Counted from the stretch's first letter, positions 43,535 through 52,981 are shown. The stretch is DNA of 64,000 bases from Stanieria sp964562685 (GCA_964562685.1 CAZLUP010000010.1:1-64000); one strand, 5' to 3'. Numbers and translations are program-made. Notes: generated by a model not told the origin, from the sequence alone.

Positions 43535-43876
43535 CTAATGAAATCTCATGTAGTTTTGGATTTCTTCGTTTGAAAAATGCTGTTGTGCTATTCTTACTGG
43601 AATATGTGCAGCGTCTTTCCAGTTTTCAATTGAGTTAACAAGAAGCAAACCATATAGTGGTTCTTCACTTTCGGTTTCTTGATCTTCAGCTAAATAAACT
43701 TGCTCTGGTGCATAAGTACGTAATAATCGTATCTGCAAGCGTGTTTTTAAATCTCTCAAAGATGTTACCAAAGGCGAAGCAGAATCATTCAATATTTCTT
43801 TTGCTTCTTTCCAAGCATGATTTATAGCTATTATTTCTTGAACTAACTGTTCTATTGATGGGTTTAACAGTTTCAT
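43535..43876 (-). CDS. unrecognised first gene of the Zorya-like operon
   Basis: A 113-residue soluble protein. Residues 1-55 are helical (IEQLVQEIIAINHAWKEAKE, VTSLRDLKTRLQIRLLRTYA). The C-terminal half reads EQVYLAEDQETESEEPLYGL, LVNSIENWKDAAHIPVRIAQ, QHFSNEEIQNYMRFH. I know no family for it and see no catalytic motif. It lies 54 bases before the zorA-like gene on the same strand, so it is probably co-transcribed and could be a regulator or an extra component. None of the described Zorya subtypes known to me begins with such a gene. Confidence 0.7.
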   Translation of the reverse strand: MKLLNPSIEQLVQEIIAINHAWKEAKEILNDSASPLVTSLRDLKTRLQIRLLRTYAPEQVYLAEDQETESEEPLYGLLLVNSIENWKDAAHIPVRIAQQHFSNEEIQNYMRFH

Positions 43877-44109
43877 ACGCTAGTTTGAAAATAATTGTCT
43901 ATTTAAAGAGTTCCCATTTCAAACCACGTAGTTACTAAATATTTTAATATTTTCTTAATAAGTAAAAAATGCGTCTACAGATAAACGCGGATAAACGCAG
44001 ATAGAGTTATCGATGGGTTATTTTTTTTATTTCATCAGGTTTAGTCGGCATACTCAGAGTTAAAGAGATGCCGATTTTTTCTCGGTTAAAAACAAGAATT
44101 AAGTTATTT

Positions 44110-45471
44110 TTACGGATTACTACTAGGTGGTAATTGCCAATCAGGTATTTCTTTCTGACGAGAGCGAGCAATTACTAAACAATCATCAGGGACATCTTTA
44201 GTAACTACTGAACCAGCAGCTACTGTAACGTTTTGTCCCAGAGTAATCGGAGCAACCAAAACACTGTTAGCTCCAGTTTTAGTGCGATCGCCTATGACGG
44301 TAGGATGTTTATTTACACCATCATAATTAGCGGTGATTGTACCTGCTCCTACATTGACTCTTTCTCCTAAAGTCGCATCACCCAGATAGGCGAGATGAGC
44401 AACGTTAGTTTTATTTCCTAGGGTTGCTTTTTTCAACTCGACAAAATTGCCGATCCGACAACTTTCCCCTACTTTGACATCACCACGCAAGTGAGCATAA
44501 GGACCAATTTGAGTACCGGCATTAACTTCAGCATTATTTACCACTGAATATACAACAGTAACGTTTTCCCCAAGTTGGCTATTTTCAATCAAACTACCAG
44601 GTCCAATTCGGCTACCAGTAGCAATGCTCGTGTTACCCCGTAAATGAGTTTGAGGTTCGAGAATTACATCTGGTTCTAAATGGACAGTTTCATCAATCGT
44701 AATGCTATCGGGGTTAATCATGGTTACCCCTGCTTTCATCCAATTGTCTTTGATCCTAGCCTGAAGAATATCGTAGGCAGTAGCTAATTGTTTACGATCA
44801 TTAATACCAAGTATTTCTAAATAATCTTCTACATCTACTGCTGTAACTGGAGCAAGATAATCAACTACTTCAGTTAAATAATATTCTTGTTGATCGTTGT
44901 CTGTAGAAAGTTTGGGTAATGCTTCGGCTAGTTTTTGCCAGTTAAAACAATATATTCCCGCATTAACACGACGATTTTGCCTTTGTGCGCTACTACAATC
45001 CCTGTCTTCAACGATTTGATTGACTAAATTATTCCCATCACAAAAGACTCTGCCATAACCAGAAGGATTGGGTAAATGAGCGGTTAAAAGAGTAGCTGCG
45101 TGCTTTCCAGTTTGGTGAACTTCTACTAAATGTTGTAAAGTTTCTGGACGTAATAAAGGAGCATCTCCATTAAGAACTAGTAAATCTCCCTCAAATCCTG
45201 CTAAATAAGGTAATAGTTGCTGAATTGCGTGTCCTGTACCTAATTGTTCTGTTTGTTCGACAAATTCCACGTTTTGACGAGAACTTAAGGCTTGTTTTAG
45301 TTGTTCTCCTTGATAACCAATAATGACAATTTGCCTTTCTGGTTGGAGTAAACGACAACTATCTAGTACTCGTTCAACTAGCGATCGCCCTCCTAAAGAA
45401 TGCAATACTTTGGGTAAATCAGATTTCATGCGGGTTCCCCGCCCTGCTGCTAATATTGCTACCGCTACCAT
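44110..45471 (-). CDS. glmU: bifunctional UDP-N-acetylglucosamine pyrophosphorylase / GlcN-1-P acetyltransferase
   Basis: A 453-residue enzyme making UDP-GlcNAc for peptidoglycan and outer-membrane sugars. The N-terminal uridyltransferase domain begins VAVAILAAGRGTRMKSDLPK (nucleotide-binding loop) with EQTEQLGTGHAIQQLL, and the C-terminal left-handed beta helix shows hexapeptide repeats (GSRIGPGSLIENSQLGENVT, GNFVELKKATLGNKTNVAHL) and the acetyl-CoA site AGTITANYDG. I chose ATG 45471 because it gives the universal MVAVAILAAG start; a start 21 codons upstream is unlikely. Confidence 0.96.
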   Translation of the reverse strand: MVAVAILAAGRGTRMKSDLPKVLHSLGGRSLVERVLDSCRLLQPERQIVIIGYQGEQLKQALSSRQNVEFVEQTEQLGTGHAIQQLLPYLAGFEGDLLVLNGDAPLLRPETLQHLVEVHQTGKHAATLLTAHLPNPSGYGRVFCDGNNLVNQIVEDRDCSSAQRQNRRVNAGIYCFNWQKLAEALPKLSTDNDQQEYYLTEVVDYLAPVTAVDVEDYLEILGINDRKQLATAYDILQARIKDNWMKAGVTMINPDSITIDETVHLEPDVILEPQTHLRGNTSIATGSRIGPGSLIENSQLGENVTVVYSVVNNAEVNAGTQIGPYAHLRGDVKVGESCRIGNFVELKKATLGNKTNVAHLAYLGDATLGERVNVGAGTITANYDGVNKHPTVIGDRTKTGANSVLVAPITLGQNVTVAAGSVVTKDVPDDCLVIARSRQKEIPDWQLPPSSNP

Positions 45472-45551
45472 GCTTATGAGATCGAGTTGAGTTAATCCGA
45501 TTGGAGTATAGCTTGTAGTTAGACCCGATCGCAAAAACTAGTTAAAAATTA

Positions 45552-46583
45552 TTAGGTTTGAGGCTGCATCGTAGTTTGCACAAAAGCGGTAAATGCCTCA
45601 GCAATTTTGGGATTCCGCCAGCCTTTACTAGTTTCTTCTGCAATAATTTCTATCGCTTGAGCAGGAGTATAAGCTTGTTTATGAGGGCGATCGCTAGTCA
45701 GAGCATCATAAATGTCTAGAATTTGAAATATTTGTGCTAAATAAGGAATTTCTTTACCTACTAAACCATCTGGATAACCGCTACCATCCCATCGTTCATG
45801 ATGATTGCGGATAATCGGTAAGACTCCACGACGGTTTCTGAGAGGTTGGCAAATTTTTTCACCAATCAAAACGTGTTGACGAATTAAATCAGTTTCATGG
45901 GCAGTTAATTCGCCTTTTTTGAGCATGACTGCATCAGGAATCGCAATCGTACCAATATCATGGAGGTGAGCAGCAAAAACCAAATTATTGATTTCTTCCT
46001 CAGAAAGTTCAAGATATTCGCCGAAAGCTTGAGCCAAAGAGGCAATTCTGGCACAAGAACCACTATCTGAAGAACGACTTTCTACTGCTTTGGCAATAGA
46101 GAATAATACTTGTTCAGTTTGATCCAAACCTTCATTAAGGCGTTTTTGCTGGATTAAAGATTTGACTCTAGTAGCGAGTTCAAAACGGTCTAAAGGTTTG
46201 ATTAGAAAATCATCACTACCAACTTCTACACCTTTGCGACGATATTCTCGATTATCCGCTACCGCCATCAAAATAATTGGAATATGATTAATTCTGTCGT
46301 CTTGTTTGAGTTGTCTACACAGTTCAAAGCCATCTAAATAAGACATCATCACATCGAGCAGAACTAAGTCTGGTTTGTGTTCGATGACAAAGTCGACAAT
46401 TGGAAATTCTCCGTCTGCTTCTAGTACTTCATAACCGTCCAATGACAACAGATCTACTGCGGTCATCCGACTAAGAGGATGATCGTCGATAACTAATATC
46501 CTAGCCGAAGCATAATTAGAATGATTCACCGCAGAAAAATTAATGTTAGTTGACCGAGGTAACCCAGATATTTGATTCATCAT
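45552..46583 (-). CDS. response regulator with HD-GYP phosphodiesterase domain
   Basis: A 343-residue two-domain protein. The receiver domain (about residues 28-145) has the acidic pocket IDDHPLSR, phospho-acceptor Asp in LVLLDVMMSYLDG (about residue 77) and the switch Lys in DFLIKPLDRFEL. The HD-GYP domain (about 165-335) has the metal ligands AAHLHDIGTIAIPDAV and RNHHERWDGSGYPDGLVG, plus ILDIYDALTSDRPHKQA. Intact HD and GYP motifs indicate cyclic-di-GMP hydrolysis in response to a phosphorelay. No cognate kinase is adjacent. Confidence 0.93.
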   Translation of the reverse strand: MMNQISGLPRSTNINFSAVNHSNYASARILVIDDHPLSRMTAVDLLSLDGYEVLEADGEFPIVDFVIEHKPDLVLLDVMMSYLDGFELCRQLKQDDRINHIPIILMAVADNREYRRKGVEVGSDDFLIKPLDRFELATRVKSLIQQKRLNEGLDQTEQVLFSIAKAVESRSSDSGSCARIASLAQAFGEYLELSEEEINNLVFAAHLHDIGTIAIPDAVMLKKGELTAHETDLIRQHVLIGEKICQPLRNRRGVLPIIRNHHERWDGSGYPDGLVGKEIPYLAQIFQILDIYDALTSDRPHKQAYTPAQAIEIIAEETSKGWRNPKIAEAFTAFVQTTMQPQT

Positions 46584-46852
46584 TATCCCTTTTACTGAAG
46601 ACTTTTGATCACCATTAGTAAATTGTTTCAGTTCTTCAGTTTGTATAGGAAAACAAAAGTGAAGTCATAATTAGGTAGATTGATACTCCAAGCATGGCTT
46701 GAATTTTACGATCTAGACAATAAATAAAAGATTGTATATCAGTTTTTTTTATAATTATGTTTCTCATTATGGTAATTTTCCCTTGATTTGAAATCAGCTT
46801 TTCTACGGACATTGGATTAATATTTTTGACATCAATTACTATTAAATTCAAA

Positions 46853-47758
46853 TTAATTGGCTAGAATCACTGAGGTACAAGGAAAATCGGTTGATTTCAA
46901 CCAACGTTTTTTCCATTGACTGGTCGATTCAAGTGTACTGATTTGTTGTTCCTGCTGTCTTCTTTGTCGAATTTGTGAAGCAAGCTCTGAAAGGGTAGGA
47001 TCGCGATAGGGAATAGAGGCACGAGTTTGAAGATGTTCTTGTTCTAAAGGCGATAGCAGGGGTAAATCTTTTCCAGAAAAATTAGCTACAGTTCCAGGAG
47101 CTTTTCTGCCGACACTAACAGTAGAACCAAATTTTAAACCAGCTAAAGATAAGGCAGTACGGAAGGCTGCTGCACAAGAATAGGTAGCTAGTCTTCCTGT
47201 GGGTTTTAAACAATTAGCAACTAAATTTAAAAATTCTACTGTCCATAATTGCGGACATTTTGGTGGTGAAAAGGGGTCAAGAAAAATAGCATCAGCTTGC
47301 CATTGCTGTTGCAGAATTTGCTTGATTGTAGTTCTGGCATCTCCTAGTAAAAGTTTGGCTTGTAAAAATTCACTATTAACTTGTTGAGTTGTTGCTAATT
47401 CCGTCAGTAGTTGAGGAATAGGCTCTTGCCAAGAAGATAGAAGTTGAAATGCGATCGCATTTTTGGGAACTGCGGGATTTAATTCTAAGCCAATTAATTC
47501 TACTTGACAATGGGGATTAATTGACCAAATAGCATCTAAGGCAGCAGCAGTATTATAGCCAAGACCATAACAAATATCGAGCAGATAAATAGTAGATAGT
47601 TGTGTAGCTTTAATTTTTAGTTGGGTTGGTTCAACAAATTTAACTTCTGCTTCTAGTTTCGCTCCGTAGTGAGAATGAAAAGCTTCATTAAATTCATCTG
47701 AAAAGAAAGTATAAGAACCGTCTTCGGTTTTTTGAGGAATCAAAGAATTATTGTTCAT
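46853..47758 (-). CDS. mnmD: tRNA 5-aminomethyl-2-thiouridine methyltransferase (MnmD / MnmC N-domain)
   Basis: A 301-residue stand-alone version of the methyltransferase half of MnmC. The N-terminus has EDGSYTFFSDEFNEAFHSHY, a family hallmark; the SAM-binding motif is LLDICYGLGYNTAAALDA, followed by LIGLELNPAVP; then LLLGDARTTIKQIL and the catalytic AIFLDPFSPPKCPQLW (DPFSP). It methylates the wobble nm5s2U of certain tRNAs to mnm5s2U. The oxidase half is absent, as in many cyanobacteria. Start ATG 47758. Confidence 0.92.
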   Translation of the reverse strand: MNNNSLIPQKTEDGSYTFFSDEFNEAFHSHYGAKLEAEVKFVEPTQLKIKATQLSTIYLLDICYGLGYNTAAALDAIWSINPHCQVELIGLELNPAVPKNAIAFQLLSSWQEPIPQLLTELATTQQVNSEFLQAKLLLGDARTTIKQILQQQWQADAIFLDPFSPPKCPQLWTVEFLNLVANCLKPTGRLATYSCAAAFRTALSLAGLKFGSTVSVGRKAPGTVANFSGKDLPLLSPLEQEHLQTRASIPYRDPTLSELASQIRQRRQQEQQISTLESTSQWKKRWLKSTDFPCTSVILAN

Positions 47759-47854
47759 CAGGATATTGCGATCGCCTAATACTTTGGCTTAGTCAGAGAT
47801 TACTCCGCTTTTTCAAGACATAACCTACTTCGACTTTGTCAAAACCGCTATTAT

Positions 47855-48475
47855 TTATTGTAGCTCTAATTTAACTATCTCAAGCTCTTCAGGAGTATTA
47901 CAATTAAACAATATTTGCCAGTCGCTAATGGGTAATTGGGCGACAAAATGTTGGTTTAAAAAACCTTGAAAAGATTTACCACCTTGGGCAAGATAGTCTT
48001 CTACTAAAGATAAACAGCTACGGCGATAAAAACCCGCTAAAGGTTCCCACCAACCTGAAGGATGACGAGGCAGAAGAGCGATCGCATTGTCAGGGATTTC
48101 TGGTAAGTAATTATACCAGTGTTTTATTTCAGTAGAAGTCAATCGGGGTAAGTCACAAGCAAGCAACAATACCCATTCCTGTTCTACCTGTTGTAATCCT
48201 TGAGCAAAACCGATTAAAGGACTATTAGAGCCATGATGGGTTGATAACAAAGTTTCTTGAATAAATTGGCATCCCTTGGGAACAATCTGCTCATATTTTT
48301 CTTTCCAAGGAGTAACTATATAAACTTGACTGGCACATTGTTGAGCTAGGGTACAAATTTGATTTAGTAGGTTAGTATTGCTAATGGTTAGCAACGCTTT
48401 ATCCTTTCCCATCCGCGAACTTTGACCACCTGCCAAAACCATAGCGGTAGTAGTTTGTCTTAAATCTTCTCTCAT
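47855..48475 (-). CDS. mobA: molybdenum cofactor guanylyltransferase
   Basis: A 206-residue nucleotidyltransferase that adds GMP to molybdopterin to make the guanine dinucleotide cofactor. The nucleotide-binding loop is MVLAGGQSSRMGKDKALL (residues 13-30); SNSPLIGFAQGLQQV and the Mg-binding LLLACDLPRLTST (about 100) follow; WWEPLAGFYRR is the substrate region. Slightly longer than E. coli MobA but complete. Start ATG 48475; divergent from the next gene, 46 bases away. Confidence 0.92.
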   Translation of the reverse strand: MREDLRQTTTAMVLAGGQSSRMGKDKALLTISNTNLLNQICTLAQQCASQVYIVTPWKEKYEQIVPKGCQFIQETLLSTHHGSNSPLIGFAQGLQQVEQEWVLLLACDLPRLTSTEIKHWYNYLPEIPDNAIALLPRHPSGWWEPLAGFYRRSCLSLVEDYLAQGGKSFQGFLNQHFVAQLPISDWQILFNCNTPEELEIVKLELQ

Positions 48476-48521
48476 GAATAGTAATTTTTAAAATACTAAA
48501 TTAGCTAACAACTCAATCAAG

Positions 48522-48881
48522 ATGAATAAATCAGAATTAATCACAGAAAAACAATTACAACTTTGGCTATATCTCTTGCCAGTTATAGGAATTATTCCTG
48601 CTCTTTGGACAATTTCTCGTCCCAATAGTCATCAACAACAACAAGAAGCTAGCCGTTTATGTCTTATTTTAACTTTGAGTTGGTTATTAATTTATTTATT
48701 ACTTAATTTAGGTTCAATTCAAGCAAATGAATTATTAGCTTTTCGGCTGCTTTATTTAAATGCTTTAATTACTACTGGTTATTTTCTAACTTTTGTAGTT
48801 TTAATGTTGCGTTTAGTTAAAGGAAAATCAATCGATTTACCATTAATTAGTAAATTGTCCAATTCAATTGGACGTAAATAA
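48522..48881 (+). CDS. small integral membrane protein
   Basis: A 119-residue protein with three predicted membrane helices (LWLYLLPVIGIIPALWTIS, LILTLSWLLIYLLLNLG, and LNALITTGYFLTFVVLMLRL). Between helices 1 and 2 is a Gln-rich polar loop (SHQQQQEASR). Similar small proteins precede LytR-CpsA-Psr genes in other cyanobacteria, as here, where the LCP gene follows by about 260 bases. The function is unknown. Confidence 0.75.
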   Translation: MNKSELITEKQLQLWLYLLPVIGIIPALWTISRPNSHQQQQEASRLCLILTLSWLLIYLLLNLGSIQANELLAFRLLYLNALITTGYFLTFVVLMLRLVKGKSIDLPLISKLSNSIGRK

Positions 48882-49139
48882 TGAGCCTAAATTGAAGGAG
48901 TACCTGCTGTCATTCTGGAACTATCAAGTTAAAATCAAAAGAAATTAATTTAATTTTTTTTTAATTATTTATTTAGAAGTTCTTGCCATTATCAAAGCAA
49001 GTTCAATTAGCTCTATTTAATGAGGTTGATGCATTAATTATCCTATTGGTCTTGATTAAGCTTGGGATTTATGTGTATAAATACCTAACATTATTTGAGA
49101 AAATCAATTTTAATTTATTTTGCAAGTGTGAGGAAACCA

Positions 49140-50585
49140 GTGTCAGTAAGAAAAGCTTATCAATCGACTCCTTCCGGAAGACAATATAAACCGAAAATTA
49201 AACCTCGTTCTCAAAAGTTGAAGCGAGGGAGCGCTGTTTTAATCGGAATAGGTTTAACAGGATTGTCTGTGGTTTCTGCTGTAGCTGGAGCTATTTTAGC
49301 AATTAGCTGGTCGGTATCTTCTCCTTTACAACAGACTGAACTAACGCCACAACAAAAAGCAGTGTTCAGTCAAGAAGAAACTGTCGCTCAAAGAAATTTG
49401 ACTATACCCGAATTGTCCCGTCCTGTAAATATTTTAGTTTTGGGCATTAAAGTTCTTACTTCAGATATCGATGATTCTTTATCAGAAGAGGCTGGATATC
49501 ATGCGTTAGTTAATTCTTTTGATGGTTTAAGCGATACGATGTTGTTGTTGCGCTTCGATCCAGAAAGACAAAAATTAACCGTGTTATCTATTCCCCGCGA
49601 TACCAAAGTTCGTTTAGAAGGACATGGAGAACAAAAAATTAATATTGCTAATGATTTTGGTGGACCTGCTTTAACCGCAGCAGCAGTTAGCGAGTTATTG
49701 GGAGGCATCAATATTGACCGTTATGTCCGAGTTAATGTTCAAGGAGTAGAAAAGTTAATTGACGCTTTGGGAGGAGTCACAGTTGATGTACCCAAAGACA
49801 TGAAATATAACGATTTCAGTCAGCATCTTTATATCGATCTCAAAAAAGGTAGACAGCATCTCGATGGAGATAAAGCCGTGCAGTTTTTACGTTTCCGCTA
49901 TGATGCTTATGGGGATATTTCTAGAGTACAACGACAACAGATGTTAATGCGATCAGTTGTAGAACAGACATTACAACCTGCTACTATTTTTAAAATTCCC
50001 GAAATACTTTCAGTAATTCAATCTCATATTGACACTAATTTGACTGTCAAAGAATTGATGGCATTGGGAAGTTTTGCTGGTGGCACGAAAAGAAGTGACG
50101 TGCAAATGCTCATGTTACCTGGTGATTTTAGTGGCGATGGCAGAACAGGAGTTAGTTACTGGTTGCCGAATGAAGAACGTATTCAACAGTTAGTGGCTGA
50201 ACATTTTGATGTGGTTAGCAGTGATTATCAGTTAACCGAAGGATACCAAGACTATAGTAATGTCAGAGTAGCAATTCAAGATAGTATTGATAGTCCTGAA
50301 GCTGTACAAGCAATGGTAGATAGCTTAAGACAAGCTGGTTATACTAGGGTTTATGTGAGTGAAGCTTGGCATGAACCACTAGCAGAAACAAAAATTATTG
50401 CTCAAGGAGGAAACGATCGCGCTGCTACATCTCTTCGTCGTAGTCTAGGTTTAGGAGAAGTTTTAATCGAAAGTACTGGTGTTCTTGATTCAGACGTGAC
50501 GATTCAAATTGGTCAGGATTGGCAGACTTTTCAACATAATCTAGAAGACAAGGTTTATTCTGATGATCTGGTTAATCATCTTTAG
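49140..50585 (+). CDS. LytR-CpsA-Psr family cell-wall glycopolymer ligase
   Basis: About 481 residues. A basic N-terminus and one membrane anchor (VLIGIGLTGLSVVSAVAGAI) precede the LCP domain (about residues 100-290): VNILVLGIKVL, SDTMLLLRFDPERQKLTVLS, IPRDTKVRLEG, VNVQGVEKLIDALGGVTVDV and the catalytic Arg region FLRFRYDAYGDISRVQRQQ. A LytR_C domain follows at about 390-470 (VAIQDSIDSPEAVQAMVDSL). LCP proteins transfer glycopolymers from lipid carriers to peptidoglycan. I prefer GTG 49140 (VSVRKAYQST) because GAGG lies 8 bases before it; a TTG at 49095 is possible. Confidence 0.9.
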   Translation: MSVRKAYQSTPSGRQYKPKIKPRSQKLKRGSAVLIGIGLTGLSVVSAVAGAILAISWSVSSPLQQTELTPQQKAVFSQEETVAQRNLTIPELSRPVNILVLGIKVLTSDIDDSLSEEAGYHALVNSFDGLSDTMLLLRFDPERQKLTVLSIPRDTKVRLEGHGEQKINIANDFGGPALTAAAVSELLGGINIDRYVRVNVQGVEKLIDALGGVTVDVPKDMKYNDFSQHLYIDLKKGRQHLDGDKAVQFLRFRYDAYGDISRVQRQQMLMRSVVEQTLQPATIFKIPEILSVIQSHIDTNLTVKELMALGSFAGGTKRSDVQMLMLPGDFSGDGRTGVSYWLPNEERIQQLVAEHFDVVSSDYQLTEGYQDYSNVRVAIQDSIDSPEAVQAMVDSLRQAGYTRVYVSEAWHEPLAETKIIAQGGNDRAATSLRRSLGLGEVLIESTGVLDSDVTIQIGQDWQTFQHNLEDKVYSDDLVNHL

Positions 50586-50707
50586 AGTTAGGCTTGGTTA
50601 TTAATTCTTTAATGACTAATCATAGCCAAAGCGCGATCGCGTCGCTCATCCTTTGCTAAGTGGGTGGGCAAAATTAATTAGATAGTTGAAAGAGGGAATA
50701 GGTAACG

Positions 50708-50815
50708 ACGAGGCTTACAAGCATCGCCTGGTTCACTCGAATTCAATTCGAGTGCTTGCCTGGCGACGGATTCCCCGCCTGAATTAAATTCAGGTGACAG
50801 CCCCTTGGAAACAGG
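50708..50815 (-). repeat. structured palindromic element, IS200/IS605-like remnant (long copy)
   Basis: Two perfect hairpins, CACTCGAATT-c-AATTCGAGTG (50734-50754) and CCTGAATT-a-AATTCAGG (50778-50794), lie between GGCTTACAAGC and GACAGCCCC. Read on the minus strand the order GGGGCTGTC, hairpin, GCTTGTAAGCC is the same as at 24199-24237. Subterminal hairpins and a TnpB guide-RNA-like region are typical of IS200/IS605 ends; no transposase gene is attached. The rest of 50586-50974 is non-coding. Confidence 0.65.
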
Positions 50816-50974
50816 GAACAGTAAAATACAGAATATACAAATAATTCTGCATAAGTACTTATGTGCCTTGCTAAAAGCAATATTGCGTTAATAGACTAAA
50901 TTACCAAGTTGTTCAATTTTAAAACTAGGAAGCAGATAAACTAAAGGTTTAACCAGAGTCAAAATTAACAACCG

Positions 50975-52981
50975 ATGACTAATATACCTAAGCAGAGATG
51001 GCAGATTGCGCCAACCCAGTCAGATTTAGTTCAGGAAATCAGTCAATCAACCGGTCTTTTGCCAATTGTTAGTCAGGTGGTTGTTAATCGCGGAATTGAT
51101 ACCGCTCAATTAGCTCACTTATATATTGAACCAGAATCTCAACATTTACCTTCTCCTTTAGAGGAATTTCCCGATCTTGCTGTCAGTGTCGAGTTACTGT
51201 GTCAAGCGATCGCATCTGGGGAGAAAATTGCCATTTGTGGTGATTATGATGCGGATGGGATGACTAGCACTGCTTTATTATTACGTGCTTTAAAACATTT
51301 GGGAGCGGATATTGATTATGCGATTCCCAGTCGCATGAAGGATGGTTATGGAATTAATCATCGCATTGTTGAGGAGTTTGCTGCTACAGATGTAGGTTTG
51401 ATCTTAACGGTTGATAATGGTATTTCTGCTTATGAACCGATTCTACACGCTGTGGAATTAGGGTTGACAGTTATTATTACCGACCATCATGATTTACCTG
51501 AAAAGTTACCTCCTGCCGATGCTATTTTAAATCCTAAATTATTGTCAGAAACTTCTCCTTATCGAGGATTAGCAGGAGTAGGAGTTGCTTATATTTTGGC
51601 TATAGCTACTGCTCAAAGTTTGGGACAATTAAAAGGTTTAACTAATCAAATTTTAGAGTTATTTACGTTAGGAACAATTGCTGATTTAGCACCTTTAATT
51701 GGGGTTAATCGTCGCTGGTTGAAAAGAGGTTTGCGACAGTTACCTAATTCTGAATTAGAAGGTATCCAAGCTTTAATGCAAGTAGCAGGAATAAGCGAGG
51801 AACAAAAACAATTAAAACCTGATGATATTGGGTTTAAATTAGGACCCAGAATTAACGCGGTGGGTAGACTGGCCGATCCCCAAATTGTAATTGAATTATT
51901 AACGACTGATGATTCTGGAATAGCTTTAGAGAGGGCAATGCAATGCGAACAAATTAACCGTAAACGTCAGGAATTATGCGAACAAATTGAACAAGAAGCG
52001 ATTTGGTTAGTTGAATCTACACCAATACTTTGGCAAGAGGTAAGAGTCTTAGTAGTTGTGAAGGAAGATTGGCATCATGGTGTGATTGGTATTGTCGCTT
52101 CTCGCTTGGTAGAACGTTATGGTGTACCAGTTTTTATTGGTACTTATGAAGAAGAAGAAAAAACTAAAATTCGGGGTTCGGCAAGAGGAATTGAAGAATT
52201 TAATGTTTTTGAAGCTTTAAATTATTGTCATGATTTATTAGGAAAGTATGGTGGACATAAAGCAGCAGGAGGGTTTAGTTTAGCTGCTAATAATTTAGGA
52301 GCTTTTCAAGCAAGATTGAGTGAATTTGCTCATCAATGTTTAGAGTTAGAACATTTAAAACCTTTAATAAAAATAGATGCTCAGGTCAACTTTAAACAAA
52401 TAGATTTGCATTTATATCAGCAAATTGAAAGTTTACAACCTTGGGGAATTGGTAATGATGTTCCTGTATTTTGGACAACAAATGTTTTACTCAAAGAACA
52501 AAAAATTGTAGGTAGTAATCATCTCAAATTAATTTTACAAGAAGAAAATTCCGACCAAGAAATGAAAGCGATCGCATGGCGATGGAAAGATTATTTTCCT
52601 CTACCTAATCGTCTCGATCTTGCTTATAAATTAAAAGAAAATAACTGGCAAGGAAATATTACTGTAGAACTGGAAATAGTAGGAGTAAGATTACCAAATA
52701 TTAATAAGCAAGAAAACTTTCAAGTTTCTTCTGAAATTAAAAAAGCAGTTTTTAATTATCAAGGTAGAAGTTATGCTTGCAGTTGGTGGTTGTCTTTAAA
52801 TGAACTAAGAATTAGAAATGAACAAGGAAAAATTTTAGCTGTTGAACCAGGAAATAAAACTGGTTTACTGGGAACAAGTAGAGCTAATGCCAAACAAGTC
52901 GATCTTACTCAACCTTATTTTCAAGAATTAATTCAAGTTGCTCAGATAGCTTTAGCTCAAAATCAAGAACAAAAGGTTTAG
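50975..52981 (+). CDS. recJ: single-stranded-DNA-specific exonuclease RecJ
   Basis: A 668-residue DHH-family 5'-3' exonuclease. The catalytic motifs are visible in order: ICGDYDADGMTSTALLLRAL (motif I), ILTVDNGISAYE (motif II), IITDHHDLPEKLPPADAI (DHH, motif III), KLGPRINAVGRLADPQI (motif IV), DWHHGVIGIVASRLVERYG, and GSARGIEEFNVFE with GKYGGHKAAGGFS (DHHA1 domain). An OB-fold and a C-terminal extension typical of cyanobacterial RecJ complete it. The stop overlaps that of the convergent DivIVA-like gene by 4 bases. Confidence 0.95.
   Translation: MTNIPKQRWQIAPTQSDLVQEISQSTGLLPIVSQVVVNRGIDTAQLAHLYIEPESQHLPSPLEEFPDLAVSVELLCQAIASGEKIAICGDYDADGMTSTALLLRALKHLGADIDYAIPSRMKDGYGINHRIVEEFAATDVGLILTVDNGISAYEPILHAVELGLTVIITDHHDLPEKLPPADAILNPKLLSETSPYRGLAGVGVAYILAIATAQSLGQLKGLTNQILELFTLGTIADLAPLIGVNRRWLKRGLRQLPNSELEGIQALMQVAGISEEQKQLKPDDIGFKLGPRINAVGRLADPQIVIELLTTDDSGIALERAMQCEQINRKRQELCEQIEQEAIWLVESTPILWQEVRVLVVVKEDWHHGVIGIVASRLVERYGVPVFIGTYEEEEKTKIRGSARGIEEFNVFEALNYCHDLLGKYGGHKAAGGFSLAANNLGAFQARLSEFAHQCLELEHLKPLIKIDAQVNFKQIDLHLYQQIESLQPWGIGNDVPVFWTTNVLLKEQKIVGSNHLKLILQEENSDQEMKAIAWRWKDYFPLPNRLDLAYKLKENNWQGNITVELEIVGVRLPNINKQENFQVSSEIKKAVFNYQGRSYACSWWLSLNELRIRNEQGKILAVEPGNKTGLLGTSRANAKQVDLTQPYFQELIQVAQIALAQNQEQKV

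Noticed and set aside
46636..46851. 71-codon minus-strand frame after mnmD
   Set aside because: No ribosome site, AT-driven composition and no family features; treated as non-coding.
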